In this document: in pieces, positions 26,960 to 40,296 of the stretch | Position numbering within the stretch: the first letter of the stretch is position 1 | Layout: the number at the start of each line of letters is the position of its first letter | Source: Thunnus maccoyii | Lineage: Eukaryota; Chordata; Actinopteri; Scombriformes; Scombridae | Reading direction: 5' to 3' | Assembly: GCF_910596095.1 (NCBI RefSeq) | Contig: NC_056535.1 | Location: 9,217,501 to 9,281,500, forward strand | Length of the DNA: 64,000 nt | The notes under the pieces: generated by a model | What the model was told of the DNA's origin: nothing | Seen by the model: the letters and a program-made list of their open reading frames with translations, nothing else | The model's database searches: none | Translations under genes and position numbers: made by a program

Positions 26960-27200
26960 TGAAAATGCCAACGCTTCTTCTCCGGTTGCAGTTTATACAG
27001 TGTGAGGATTTACTGCTTTTCTCTGTTTAAACTGAATATCTTTGGGTTTCAAACTATTGGTAGGACAAAACAACTCTCGTAGCACTCCAGGAAATTACAA
27101 TGGACAATTTTCACTATTTTGTGACATTTTATAGACAAAATAATTGATCTATGAATGAAGAAAATAATCTGCAGATTCATTTCTGCAGATTATTGCATCT
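26960..27200. repeat. Degenerate copy of a 'GCTGCAACTAA'-type dispersed repeat
   Basis: Shares ordered words with 37,565-37,895: TTTCACTATTTT, TGACATTTTATA, GACAAAATAA, and a GATTATT/AATAATC-containing end. It includes a perfect 13-bp inverted repeat (27,163-27,194). I know this as a very common fish repeat type but cannot name the family. Confidence 0.5.
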
Positions 27201-27821
27201 CTATTTAGAATAAGATAGAATAAGATATCAACTGCTTCACAGAAAGACATAAAACTAAGAAAAAGCATAGATCAGGGTAAATAAATAAGTAACATGGATA
27301 AAATGAAATAAAAGTTTAACAAATTCAATAAAAGCAAATAAATACAGATAAAATACAATATATACACTAAAATACAAAATATACACTAATTTAATAAAAG
27401 ACAAATCTAAAATAAGGTTTTTAAAGGGATTTAGAGCTTTTTCAGTAGAAACAATCTTAAGTTGTACTATATTGTCAATATCGCCCGACTCTTACAACGT
27501 ATGTAACATACTATATACAAAAGGCATGTTAACAAATGTTGTGTGTTTATTATGAAATTGTAGAGTAATGAGCAAACTTGTGTCACCACTGCTTAAATGT
27601 ACATACTCTGTGTAATTTTAAAGAGCAAACTTTTTGTGCAACCTTTGCTACCTTTCTCCTTTTTCTTATTGCAAATGTATTAACTACAGTCTATTCTACT
27701 AGATTACACCACGCATTGCATATTATTTATTTTATAATATAATGTTAAATTATATTATAGCACTTCACATATACATCTATATGACTATTTCTGGCAATGT
27801 GTGACTATGTACATCAAAGTG

Positions 27822-27933
27822 CCAGATTTCTTATAATTTCAACCATTTTGTGCTTTTGCCTGCACGGAGCCTTCAAACCAGATTTCTTATAATTTCAACC
27901 ATTTTGTGCTTTTGCCTGCACGGAGCCTTCAAA
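27822..27933. repeat. Perfect 56-bp tandem duplication
   Basis: Two identical 56-bp units (27822-27877 and 27878-27933), starting CCAGATTTCTTATAATTTCA. No mismatch, so the event is recent, or this is an assembly artefact. Confidence 0.97.
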
Positions 27934-30774
27934 CCTCTGGGTGAACCCCGACTCTGTGCTCAACTCTCAGCGGATACACAAGGAGTTGTGTCTGGGCCCA
28001 TTAAGGCAGGCTGGGGGTATTCAAAGGGTCCAGTGAGGTCACGTGATGGGTTCCCACAGCTCAGAAAGTCCGCTTCCCTAAAGCTACAACAGGAAGCAGA
28101 GTTTAGGGACAGACTAATGGACAATCATTATGCTTTCTGGCTCCGTTCACTCTCATTTGTTCTTCTAGTGTGAGAACATAGAGCTTCGAGGCCCCCGGCA
28201 AAGAAAGACACTGATATCTGCACTTTGTTCATTATGCTGCACAAGTGATAGCCCATTTTCCCATTTCTTGGCTTTTATTCATTTTAATTCATCCTCTAGT
28301 TGAGCCATTTCCCCAGCTGTCCTGCTCTGCTCAGTCTCCAGGTCTGTACTCTATCTCTTAATTCCCCTCTGATTTGTGGAACCGAATGAAGAAATAAAAA
28401 AATGGCATCTGTAAAGTGTCCTCTGCACCAAACCACCACTAAATTGTCAGTATCTTTGAAGCAAAAAACCCCATCTCATGTTCATTCTGCACTGCTAAAT
28501 TACAAGCCCGCCTGTTTTGCCTGTGTTTAAAATGTGTGCATGTGGAGAGGTGCCATTGATGAAAGCAGCTAATCAAAGCACATTTTTCTTAAAACACAAG
28601 ACAACTTTTACTTCCTCTGTTCTGTTTCTTCCAAAGTTAGATAACCCAGTATTATTTGTTACAATGGCTGACAGCATTCTGTCTTCCTGTCTCAGCACCT
28701 GTCCAGTTGGACACAAATGGGACAGAATGGATAGAAGAAAGGCTGGGGCAAAGGCAATATGGCTGCAATTGTTAAAGTATGCTTGAGAGACAGCCAAAAG
28801 AGACAGACCCACCAAACTGGGCCAAAAGAGAGCTCGCTGAATGGTGGATGCATGATGTGTGTGTACTTAGGGGGCAGCAGGGATGGGAGATGTCAACATT
28901 TTTTCTTGAGAGTGCCCATCTCCATTTGCATAATTTCCATTCCCCATGAGCAACAAAGAAAAGAAGGAGATGCTCATACAAAACCCAAACTGACGAGGGA
29001 ACAATGGTGGCCTGAAGGGTCACTTTGTGGGAGCTAAAATTTCCTAAATCATGGTTTAATATTTTGTCAGGCTAGTTTTGGAAAATGCTACTTTGCCAAA
29101 GCTCAGCTCAGACCCCTGCTTTGTCTGATTTGACGAGCAAAACACATTAAAACTGAGTAGTTTGTCACATTATCAAAAAAACAAAGCCTTTCATTTCACT
29201 TGTCAGGATCCGTTGACTTTGACTTTGCTGCAAGCCAAAAATGAGCAGCAACAGATAAAGGCAAAGAGGATGGTAGACATACCAATGATTAATGCTCATC
29301 CTTCCAAAGTTGAGTTTGAGATGCATAATCCACTGAAGACCACAACCCCTATGTCACATCAAAAGAGTGGACAAATATCTCACAGAGGACCAGCAGCTTG
29401 GATGGACAGTTGCTTCAAAATTATAGTATGTTCTCCAAAGGTTTGGGTTAACTGTAAGAGTTCACAAACTAGGCCAATACACAACGAAGGACAAAGAGAA
29501 ATGCAGATAGTTGTGGTTGCTGTATTGAAAGCTTTCTGAAAGGTCTGATGGTAAAAGGGCACACACAGCTGGCAGAGGGGCAGGTGTAGGGAGTGAGAGG
29601 GCTGATGTAAGGGCGAATGAGCGTGCAGGCAAAGATGGATGATGGATGGTGTTGATACAGGAGGTAGCAGCCCTGCTTTATCTAGGCAGCACAAGCCAGA
29701 CCTGCCGGGGTGATGGGTGGGCTGTCAGCCCTTTGTTTATGGACCACCACCCATCTCCCATCTCCTATGCGCCCCAAAAGCCTAGATCACTCAAAAATAG
29801 CTACTACCTCCCCGCTCTTTGTCTCTCCATCTCTGACTCTCTTCCCTTTTCATTTTCTTCTCTAACAAAATGTCATATTGTCTCCCAAGTTTGTTTCAGA
29901 TGTACAGTAGAAAAGAAAGAACACTATAAAACTGCCCATTCAATTTCTATCCATTGGTTGGCAAATGTGAAAAACTAAATATTACATTAACTGTAATAAT
30001 TTTAAATGTTGATAATGGAACGTGTCTCCCAGACTTTTATGTCCACAGAAGAGGAAAGAGAAGAAAGAGAGCAAAGGGAAGAAGTGAACCTAATCCAACA
30101 ATATCCCCACGAGTTGCACGCTTCCAATTAACGACTGGTTGGTTTATCAGTCTCCGACGGGTGATTGCTGTTTTTAATCATTTTCTTTCTCTACACGGTT
30201 TCTTCCTCTCTATCAGTTCTTCCCACTCTTATCATCTAACCCCCTCCTCACGCTGTCTCGCTTCCCACCCCATCTCTGTTCAGCGCTGACTCTGTTTCAT
30301 CATGTTCTCATGCAGCCGCACTCTCACGCTGTGTCCAGCATTAGTGCCAGGTCTGTATGTTAAATAAAAACTTTGATGTGTTAGTTTAGAATCTGCCTTG
30401 GGCCACTGACGCAGCACCTTCCATAAGAAATTATCCAGGTCCACATACCACCTGTTTTAAATCTCCAAAACAAGAGTGTGATCAAGAAACAACAAAACTA
30501 GACTGAAACATTGAGACACTAAAGTCAGATCAAATAACTGGACAGAGAACCATACACTGACCCAATGTATTATAAGTTAGATAAAGTTTGAGTCTTTGGT
30601 TCAGGACAACAGAGGGTATGCTAAGGCCTTTTCTCCTGACTCATCCAGAAACACAGCGGTAGTCCTCTGAAAAAAAGAATCAACATCCACCTCCTCTTTC
30701 ACCTGCCTTTGTTAGTGTGATTGATTTGGAGACCTGGAATGTGCCTGTCACATTGATCGATCTGTCCTCTTGAT

Positions 30775-30797
30775 GGGGGGGGGGGGGGGGGGGGGGG
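30775..30797. repeat. G23 run
   Basis: 23 consecutive G. Length is likely uncertain in any assembly. Confidence 0.95.
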
Positions 30798-33700
30798 TTT
30801 ATCCCTCTGCCCGGTGGCATGGTAATAAATGGGGGGTGACGGGCGGTTGACGGAGCAGCAGTTATGGCTTCTTTAATTTACCCGACGCCTCACACTGACA
30901 GAGACTCATAACAAGGTGACACGGCGCTGTAATGGTTACGCTCAGTCACCTCTTGTCGTGCAGAGAGAGGGAGCGGGGGCGGAGGTGTATGATGTGTGTG
31001 ACTTTTTGGGTTTGTGTGGCACAGAGATTGTGTGTGTGTGTGTGTGTGTAGGTGTGTGCAGAAGCTCACTGATTCGATGTTGCCTCTCCTCCCTCTGGTC
31101 AAGGTGTTATTGAGAGTGGGGCTGTTATCTCTGTCCATGAGGTTGCCCGCTGCCTCACGAACGGGAGAACACCAGCCCTACCAATCCCAGCAAGCCGAGC
31201 AGCAGGTCTGGGTGGGTCGTTGCTAGCCACATCCTCCTGGGTGGGCTATAACTCATCTCCAGACGGGGATAGAGCCTTATCTCAGTCCCCCTCCGCAGGC
31301 CTGCCCCTCGCCTGCTCTGTCTTAGGGAAAAGATTTTCTGGTGCCCCAGTATGTGAGTTATAGTTGGGGTTAAGGTGACTGAATAGGCCTGTCTGTTTGG
31401 GTTGTCTTAGTGAATTTATGTCTGTGTGGGCAGAGGAATGTGAAGGTGCGTGTATGTGCATTTATACAGTATGTGTATGTCTTTATAACTGAGATTTATT
31501 TACCATGCAAACAATCCCAAGTTGTGTGTCTGCTCATCTTAATGTATCCAATCCCATAAGGTGAAACACTATTGTCATAAGTTATTTAATCATGTGAAGG
31601 GCATCATTACAGTTGCATCTGAGCTTTGCCCCCCCACCCCCTTCCATGCGCACATACACACTCCCCTCCACCCACCTACCCCATCCACACCGCCTCTCTC
31701 TGTCATCTCGGCCTATCAATCAAAAATGTATTAAGTCTGGAGTCGGGCCGATCAAAGGCAGAATTCCTGGGAGGAGAGCAGATAAGGCCTATCTCATTAA
31801 TAAGTGCTTTACCATCGTAGGGGCCCGCGCGCCTCGCCACACCCTGCCTGCCTCCCTTTGATATCTAATTATCCATCCGTTTCATTCTGTCAGAGAGGGA
31901 GGAGAGGGACGACTCACAGTGTCATCACAACCAAATACTTTTGCGTGTGTATGTGTGTGTGTCTGTGTGTATCAGGATCTGGGCAAGGGGCTGCACCAAA
32001 ACATCATGACATACAGCAAATCCAAGCGTGCAGAGAGTGGCACATGTAAACAAATGCAAATAAGACGTTCTTGCAAAGGCAACTGGGCCCGCGTTTGCAT
32101 GGCACCCCTCCTGAAAAGCTGTCATGCATATAGTGTGAGCCTGAGATGGAGAGAGGGATCTATTTTACAGTGCAACGCTAACAGCCAACTGCTGCTGAGA
32201 CGCTGAGGCGGCTTACAAATCTACCTTTTAACAATCTGTAGGAGCAATGAGTCTTAAGAGCGCTCCAAAGAGCTGAAGACGGATAAGATAGTGGTGGGTG
32301 AGGAAAGAAACAAGATATTAAAACATCAAGGCAAGATACTGGGGAAAGGGGACAATAGAAGGAGTGCAAGGGTTAAGAGGATTTTTAAGAAATGCTGGGT
32401 AAGACTGATGGACAAAAGCAGAAGAAGAAATGAAGAAGGAAGGGAGAGGCAGACAGGAGAAATGAGAGAATGGGAAATGGGAGGGAGAGAAAGAGTAGGG
32501 CATTCTTTTCCCTTCTCTCCTTGGTTTTCTGTAAGAGTAGCTCAGGAAGATAAGGCTAAAAGGTCCGTCAGTCTGTTGTGGAACAATCCGTTCTGTGTCT
32601 CTCCCCTTTTTCTCTCTCTCTCTCTCAAGATACTGCCTTTCTCTCTGTCTAATGGCACAACTCAGATTTCTAGCGATGCCTCTCGTGATATGGCTCATCT
32701 CTGGTGGCATGGTTTACTGACATCACTTGTCCAATACAATATACTCTCATCCCATAAAGAGTGAACCAGCCTCAAGTCTAATGTGACAGAAAAACTCTGC
32801 AAACACTTTAGGCTACTTCCCCTTTAAAGAACAAACCTTAAAGTATAGCTAATATTCAAACCAGTGTCGTTTATTGATATAAAGACTGACTATTCAAAGC
32901 TACAATAAAGAGCTGAAATTATGTCTTCATTCAACCGAGCTGTTCAAACCCTCGTCTCTAATCGCTCAAAGCAGAGCTGGGAGACAAACACAAACCAAGG
33001 AGGATTTAGAAGAACAAAACTGACACAAAACACAGGCCCACATGCCTAACAAAGACTCCAAAGTCTGCCTCCCCATCCCATGTCGTCTTTTAAAAAGAGA
33101 CCTTCATCTCTTGGCGTTCCTGTTATGAAGAGACTTTCTTCAAGAGGAGAAAGGAGGTGTGTCAAAGACATGGGTCACAATGTTTACAAAGACGACTTTT
33201 AATCCAATCACAGCATCCTCCTGCTTTTATTTCCTGTTTCATGGGATTAAAATTAAATGAAACATAATAAAAAAACAAAATTAATTTATGGCTGAATAAC
33301 ATATTTTTCTGTTTTAAAGGGATGGGTTTAAAGGGAATCTGCAAAGGAAATAATTAGAGTCAAAGAAACAAATCGTTTCTTAGACTTTAAAATTTATTTT
33401 GCATTTTTCTAAGGAAATATTTGATGCAAATGCATGCCCAACAATCACTGAATATTATCCAAAAAGACTTGTCAAAGTCTCAGTTCTTTTTATTCAAAAG
33501 CAAATAGAAGTTAAAACACCAGTTAAACAGTGAATAATCAGCTGCACATACATCTCTCTCTCCCTCTCACTACCTCTCTCTGTCTCTGACCTGTTGTGAA
33601 GCTGCCTGAGGGCTTGAATAACTGTCTGGTGCCAGGCTGCCTCACCCCAAGGTCTTGTGGGAGAAGAAGAAGAGGTCAGCAGAGGTTGGGGGGGGGGTTG

Positions 33701-36434
33701 TGTGTGGGTGTGTGTACATGTGAAGGTGTACGCCCTTGGCGGATGCCGTTCATCGAGCATGAACAGGCAGATGGATGGAAAGAGAGAAAACTACACAACA
33801 GAACACAAACAGAAGCACAGATGCATCTGAAAAAGATGCCAAAGTGGCTAGCTTTACAGGATATACTGTGATCTGTGATCTATAAACTCATGCCAACGAC
33901 ATATTAACGATAAATGAACTAATATGGATTTAGTTAGTACTCCATCCATACAGGCACCCTCACAGATTTAAAACTAATCAAAATTAGGTCCCATATGTTC
34001 AAAGCATCTTAAAAAGTTTTTATGATTACATAAAAACACACATGCAAGAACAGGACTGCAGCTGCAACAGCCTTAAGCCAACTTCTTCACCTAGCTGATA
34101 CCTTGCCTTTCCAACATTACTGGGTGTGAGAGAAGACTGGGGACCTACAAGCAGATGAAAGAGAGGTCAACTTGCTGGGATGAACCTCTACTAGGTCTGA
34201 CCAGAGCTAGAGGGGCTGCCTGCCTGGGTGGCACTGCCTACACCCCCAGATGAACGGATCTGGTTGTGATTTGGTTCAGTGGACGCTAAGACACAGCAGT
34301 CTTCCTTCGTTTTCTTTTTTGTTCCCAGGATGCCTTGGCTAACGTGGGTTAGGAAGGGGTGACAGAGAGGTCAGGGGGGCTCCAGTCGACTGTGCCCTGA
34401 GGGGGAATCCTGGGGAGGGATAGGAGAGTGGTAGCTGAGAGAGGGAGGGGGGTATCCCTCAGGAGCCTGGCCCCTCCCAAATCAAAACAAACAAACAGAG
34501 TGGTCCTCTGATCTAATCTGGCTGGACTAAAGCCCTCCAAACAGACCGCCTGAAGCAGCTACTACACTGGACAGCAGCTTGTCCTGTCCCTTACAGCGAT
34601 TAAGAAGCACTGTAACTACAAAAAATATATTTTACTGTGTCTTTTCATCATGAGTTAACACATAAAATGGTGTGATACTGATTTACATTTTAGATATTGA
34701 AGTATTAAGGTTGGGTTCAATATTCTTTGCTTTGAACTGCAGTTAAGCATGGACTTTGAAAGATTGGATGAGGAAATGTTTACAGATGTTACAGAAGAAA
34801 TATTGCTGTAAGCACTGTACTGATTAAATAAATTTATGTTTACTGAGGTCCAGTCATGCCTGTGCACACACCACAGGAAGCAGTATCAGGATTATTTTAT
34901 AGTTACTGCCTGGGAAAGCCACCATGTTTGGCTTTTTGAATTCTCACCCTAAACATTCCTTCTGTTTCTGTGTTTTGGAGCTTTGCTATGGTTTAGACAG
35001 TAGACTAAACTTCTCACTGGATAACTGTTACCCCAACACAATGCTAAACAAATTCCTCTTCCTCAGCGACGCACCCACCAATTGCAGTGCAGTGCTCTGT
35101 CAGCTGACCAGCGAGAGAAGATGAGGGTGAGATTATCCCAATCAGGGGTCAGGCTGAGGTTATCACAACCACTCGAAAACTAAAACAGATGGAGAACAGA
35201 GTGCAGCACGACTCAACATCTACTGTCGGACTCATATCTTTAGGCCATGTATTCTCCTGCTCCGCTGGACTGGAAGAATGTCAGACTTAGTTTTGGTTTT
35301 GAATTCTGGGTCATGTTGCTTTAACAAAATAGAGTGTGGATCAGCGAGTCCGAGGCGTATGATACGACACATGATAAGACATGTAAATTTAACACAGTGG
35401 TTAAAGCTCTCTGCCCCGTAGAAGGAAGAGTACAATACATAAACAGCAAAATAAAGCCACAAACACGCACACACACACCATGTTCAAATGACTCTTTGTG
35501 TATGTTCATGATCACATAGATTATCACAAACACACACTGAAAACAAGTTTACTTTCCTTTTCAATAGCATGGGATGAGACCATACACTTTTCTGGATTGA
35601 CATCAATATTAGAGGCTTAAATATATAAAATACTGAACACACAAACAGACGCACAACAAGACATGGTCTTATCAAGGAAAAAGCTTTTTCTGAAGCATTT
35701 GTTTTGGTTGTGAAGGTTTATGAAAATCAGATACACCAACCTTTTATGTATCTGTAAAATACGCTCTACTCTACTCTTTCTCTTGCTTTCTAGTGACAAT
35801 GCAAACATGTCCTGAACTGGCATCTTGGGAGTACAAATAAAAACTTGTCTACTTTGCCCCAAACATCGTTCCTAACGTCTGTCAGTCTCATTTACTCCCA
35901 TTTTGTCTATTTTTACATAATTGTTTGCTTATTTTCTTCATTATCTGTCCATCTGCAATTCAACTCCCTGCAGTGATAAACATAAGGCCCCTCACAGTCT
36001 ATTTCTCCCTCTTTCTCTCTCCAACTCCTTGCACCTAGATGAGATGTAATTGTGATTAACAGCGCCGTGACAAGAGGACACAAGACTTTCGTCATGATGG
36101 AAAAACAAACAAACAAAACAGACGAGATAAAATGATGGAAATATGTACAATGTCTTATCACAGATGCTAATTGTTTCCGTGTGGAAGGGGAGGGTGGCCG
36201 TGGAGAGGAACGGTGCACGTGAGGGAGGGAAAGAGGAACTTGAGAATATCCTCCCTGTGCCTTTGGCCTGCGCCTGACTTCAGAGCTAAGCCCTCTCTCA
36301 AGAGAAGGTCAACACCAGGTTCAACTTTTCACCTCGGCAGCTGAGAGAACACACTAAATACCAAGGATTACACCACGGTGCACTGCAATATCGCCTGGCC
36401 TTCCACTGCATTTCAGAACAGACCTACACAGCAC

Positions 36435-36558
36435 ATTTCAAAACCACAACATTCAATAATGCACTTTCAATATAAGTGTATTATTATTATTATTTTATTT
36501 CAAAACCACAAAATTCAATAATGCACTTTCAATATAAGTTTATTGTTATTATTTTCAA
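36435..36558. repeat. Imperfect 62-bp tandem duplication
   Basis: Units 36435-36496 and 36497-36558 share ATTTCAAAACCACAA, then ATTCAATAATGCACTTTCAA. They differ at a few sites and in the ATT/GTT repeat. A third partial unit (TTTCAATATAAGT) follows. Confidence 0.9.
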
Positions 36559-37564
36559 TATAAGTAGTTGCTGCAACAAAATGCCTGTTGCAATCGGGTC
36601 GGGCACACTTAATTCAACATAAAGTATGAGTGCATTTGCTAGAAAAGCAACAGTATACATTTTCCTAAATATTATTACTAACTGTAGATATGCAACAGCT
36701 GTAATTATAATTACATGTAAATTATATATTTTCAGTCAGATTACTTGCAAACTACATTTTTATTACATTTAGGTGACAGTGACACCCATCACCTCACACA
36801 AAGTCAGCACAACATCAAATAGGCAACAGCAAAAGCCCCATGCCAACCTCCTGTACTGAGGGGACGAGTGAGCCAACCTCAGTGGCAATGAGTCAATTAG
36901 CCTTAATATGACTTCTGGGTGCCAGGTCTGGTGGTGCAATGTAAATTTGTGTGTGTGTATGTGTGTATGTGTGTGTGTGTGTTTGCATGTTTCTGTGAGT
37001 GTGTGTGTGCTGGCTACATCGATGTCAGCGCCGGTCAGGTGTAACTGAACAGACAGACAGGCAGGCGGCCGGCTGGCGTCAGCGGCCACACGCCTGTCAC
37101 GACACACCACACGCCGAGGAGCTGCATACCGCTGCACCCACATTGCGTACACACAATGAACGCTCAGTCCCCTGCATCACGCACCAGCGGCAGCAGCAAT
37201 GTGAAATATTCACACAGGGACAAAAGGTAGAGAGACGGGTAGAGGAGGGGGGAGACCTTGGAGGTGAGGACGGAGGAAGGGGTTCAAGAAAAAGTGGGGT
37301 TGAAATTGAGGGAGTGACATATAATAATAACTTCAGACAAACTTGAGTGTTCAGACAAACATCTGACTTCACAGATGTTTGAGTGTGGACATTACTGCAG
37401 TTTCTTGTCTTGCAAGCAACAAGAAAAAAAGTTCAAAAAGCAATATCATTTTGAAATTTACTATGATGGCAAATTTGACAAAATATTTTAAGGTACGGCA
37501 TTAACCAGCCTTCACCCTGAAGAATTTACAATTACTTTCCATTCAATCCATAACAATTATCTTA

Positions 37565-37895
37565 TCTAGAGCTGAAACTCCATTGACAGTGAATTAATGG
37601 TTGCCAATTTTGATGATTGAGTAATTGTTTAAGTCTATTATAGTGGAAAACTTTAAAATATTTGCTGCTTATAGCTCCTCAAATGTGAGATATTGCTGCT
37701 CTTCGCTCTTTTACATGATTGCAAATTGAACATCTTTGGTTGTTGACTGTTGATTTGACAAAATAATCAATCTCACAATGTCACTTTGGGCTCTGGGAAC
37801 TTGTGATGAGCATTTTTCACTATTTTCTGACATTTTATAATCTAAACAATCAACAGATTAATAATGAAAATAATATTTAGTTGCAGCACCAATCA
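37565..37895. repeat. Dispersed repeat, 'GCTGAAACT...AGTTGCAGC' type
   Basis: Ends gagctgaaact and atttagttgcagc are imperfect inverted repeats. The interior includes TTTTTCACTATTTTCTGACA and CAATCAACAGATTAATAATG. A degenerate copy of a widespread fish repeat; no coding capacity. Confidence 0.6.
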
Positions 37896-38606
37896 CAATT
37901 ACTCTCACAACTTTAATTTTCTCAAAATATTGGAGTTGTTTTTATGTAAACCTTATTAAGTCAACTATTTCTTTTTAAAAATGTAATTTTAACACTGTAA
38001 TACAACGCAACAACACAATGTGCTTGTCTTTATATGAACTGAAAAACTGCAAAGATCCATGAAAAAAAAAAACATATTCATGTACAATATTGAATATGAT
38101 TCTGAGACGTGAGTTTAGAAACACTGCAGACGTTTTACAGCTCTCTCCCGCCCTCTGGTGGAGCAGCAGGAGATCTACATGAACACCCTGGCTTTACTGG
38201 ACAACCTCCTTATTAAAACTTCCTGTAGTTCAGACTGACCTGATGTTTCTAACCTTGTGGGGATCTGGGGGATGAACAGCAAAGATGTTAATGTCAGCCA
38301 TGTGTGAAGAAGTCGCTTGAGCATTTTCTGCAACCAGGGCCGAATGGAGTACAGTGGGGCCCTCTCAAACTATTGCCAACACCCTGAGCCCCGCACATCT
38401 GGTGTTAATCAGCAAAGCCTACACAAACACACACAAAGAGACAGACACACACAGACACACACTTCTCCAAAGATCCCCTTAAGAAAATCCCTCTCAACTC
38501 CTGAACTTCCTACATGACTGGGGTCAACACGCTTGCCCTGGATCTATTAGTACACACACCACAGCCATGTAATAAGAGCTGGTGAGTTGTTACAGTACAA
38601 CGAGTT

Positions 38607-38665
<59 letters not shown>

Positions 38666-39034
38666 TCACTGACACACAAAATGCATTTGGGCTCACTGCA
38701 TAGGGGCTAGTTCAGCACATAACTAACCATGCATACAGAGAGTGTGAAGATGTATGATCTGAGCTGTTAATAATATCAGTCATTGATCACAATCAGAGAG
38801 ACTGTAGCGCAGTGAATATTGAAAGCAAATGTAACTTTCAACAGTTACATAGCTGCACCCTTGGTGAAGTTAACAACAGCCTTGTAATGTTATAATATAA
38901 TGCCCAAATGATATAAGGAAAAAAGGTAGAAATCCAGCAATAAATTCTTAATCCTCTGTGGTCATTGTATTTCATTGTCATTTCCTCATTAATGTTTCCA
39001 TGTTTTTGTTATTCTTATATATCTTTTATATATA
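37896..39034. other. Gene-free interval
   Basis: No gene recognised. Contains a (CA)n microsatellite at 38,609-38,659. Confidence 0.6.
38609..38659. repeat. (CA)n microsatellite
   Basis: About 25 uninterrupted CA units. Confidence 0.95.
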
Positions 39035-40219
39035 CACTGACCAGCCATTTTATTCGGTACATCTGTTCAACTGTTCATTAACACAAATATCTAATCAGCC
39101 AATCACATGGCTGCAACTCAATGCATTTAGGTATGTAGACATGGCCGAGAAGATCTGCTGAAGTTCAAACCAAGCATCAAAACGGTGAAGAAAGGTGATT
39201 AAGGTGATTGTGAATGTTGCATGGTTGTTGGTGCCAGACGGGCTGGTCTCAGTATTTCAGAAACTGCTGATCTACTGGGATTTTTATGCACAACCCTCTC
39301 TAGGGTTTACAGAGAATGGTCCGAAAAAAAGAAAATATCCAGTGAGTGGCAGTTCTCTGGGCAAAAATGCCTTGTTGATGGCAGAGGTCAGAGGAGAATG
39401 GTCATACTGGTTCGAGCTGATAAGAAGGCAAGAGTAACTCAAAGAACCACTCGTTACAACCAAGGTATGCAGAAGAGCATCCCTGAACACACAACACGTC
39501 AAACCTTGAAGTAGATGGGCTACAGCACCAGGAGATCACATCGTGTGCCAATCCTGTCAGCTAAGAACAGGAAACTGAGGCTACAGTTGGCACAGGCTCA
39601 CCAAAATTGAACAATAGAAGATTGGAAAAACGTTGTCTGGTCTGATGAGTTTCAATTTCTGCTGCAACATTCAGATGGTAGGGTCAGAATTTGGCATAAG
39701 CAACATGAAAGCATGGATCCATCCTGCCTTGTATCAACGATTCAGGCTGGTGGTGGTGGTGGTGTAATGGTGTAGGGGATATTTTCTTTGCACACTTTTG
39801 GCCCCTTAGTACCAAATGAGCATCATTTAAACACCACTGCCTACCAGAGTATTGTTGCTGACCATGTCCATCCATTTATGACCACAGTGTACCCATCTTC
39901 TAATGGCTATTTCCAGCAGGATAACACGCCATGTCACAAAGCTCAAATAATCTCAAACTGGTTTCTTGAACATGAGTTCACTGTACTCATATGGCCTCCA
40001 CAGTCACCAGATCTCAATCCAATAGAGCACCTTTGGTATGTGGTGGAACAGGAGATTTGCATCATGGATGTGCAGCCGACAAATCTGCAGCAACTGCATG
40101 ATGCTATCATGTCAATATGGACCAAAGTCTCTGAGGAATGTTTCCAGCACCTTGTTGAATCTATGCCACAAAGAATTAAGGCAGTTCTGAACACGTAAAC
40201 GAAAAAAAGTGGCCGCTGA

Positions 40220-40222
<3 letters not shown>
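39035..40222 (+). mobile_element. Tc1-like DNA transposon, decayed full-length copy
   Basis: The element is 1,188 bp, bounded by TA dinucleotides. Left end CACTGACCAGCCATTTTATT and right end (reverse complement) CACTCAGCGGCCACTTTTTT are imperfect inverted repeats. It encodes a Tc1-type transposase (separate entry). Copies of this type are abundant in fish genomes. Confidence 0.9.
39185..40198 (+). pseudogene. Tc1-like transposase pseudogene
   Basis: One frame carries nearly the whole transposase. An N-terminal helix-turn-helix region (VVGARRAGLSISETADLLGF, SRVYREWSEKK) is followed by a DDE catalytic region with QQDNTPCHKAQIISNWFLEH and WPPQSPDLNPIEHLW. The catalytic Asp in QQDN and Glu in PIEH are 34 residues apart, as in Tc1 (DD34E), and the first Asp (SDE) is present. 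It is dead: the expected start ATG is GTG, and four in-frame stops occur at 39200 (TAA), 39512 (TAG), 39608 (TGA) and 39773 (TAG). No frameshift is needed to connect the parts, so decay has been by point substitution. Confidence 0.92.
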
Positions 40223-40224
<2 letters not shown>

Positions 40225-40268
<44 letters not shown>

Positions 40269-40292
40269 TATATATATATACACATACACACA
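40225..40292. repeat. (AT)n/(AC)n microsatellite between two elements
   Basis: ATATAT tracts broken by ACAC, directly after the Tc1 right end. It may have grown from the TA target site. Confidence 0.9.
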
Positions 40293-40296
40293 CACT

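Larger units (their letters stand above)
20285..27060. other. Gene-free interval with microsatellites
   Basis: No supported gene. It holds a G23 run (21,297-21,319), CA tracts at 21,719-21,745 and 24,733-24,769, and a degenerate GCTGCAACTAAGAATTATTT end of a dispersed repeat near 25,143. Confidence 0.6.
27201..37564. other. Gene-free interval
   Basis: No coding region I can support on either strand apart from short spurious frames. It contains the 56-bp duplication, a G23 run (30,775-30,797), a 62-bp tandem duplication at 36.4 kb, and short CA, GT and CT tracts. Confidence 0.6.

Noticed and set aside
27850..28173. 107-codon plus-strand frame
   Set aside because: It begins inside the 56-bp tandem duplication and has no protein family signal.
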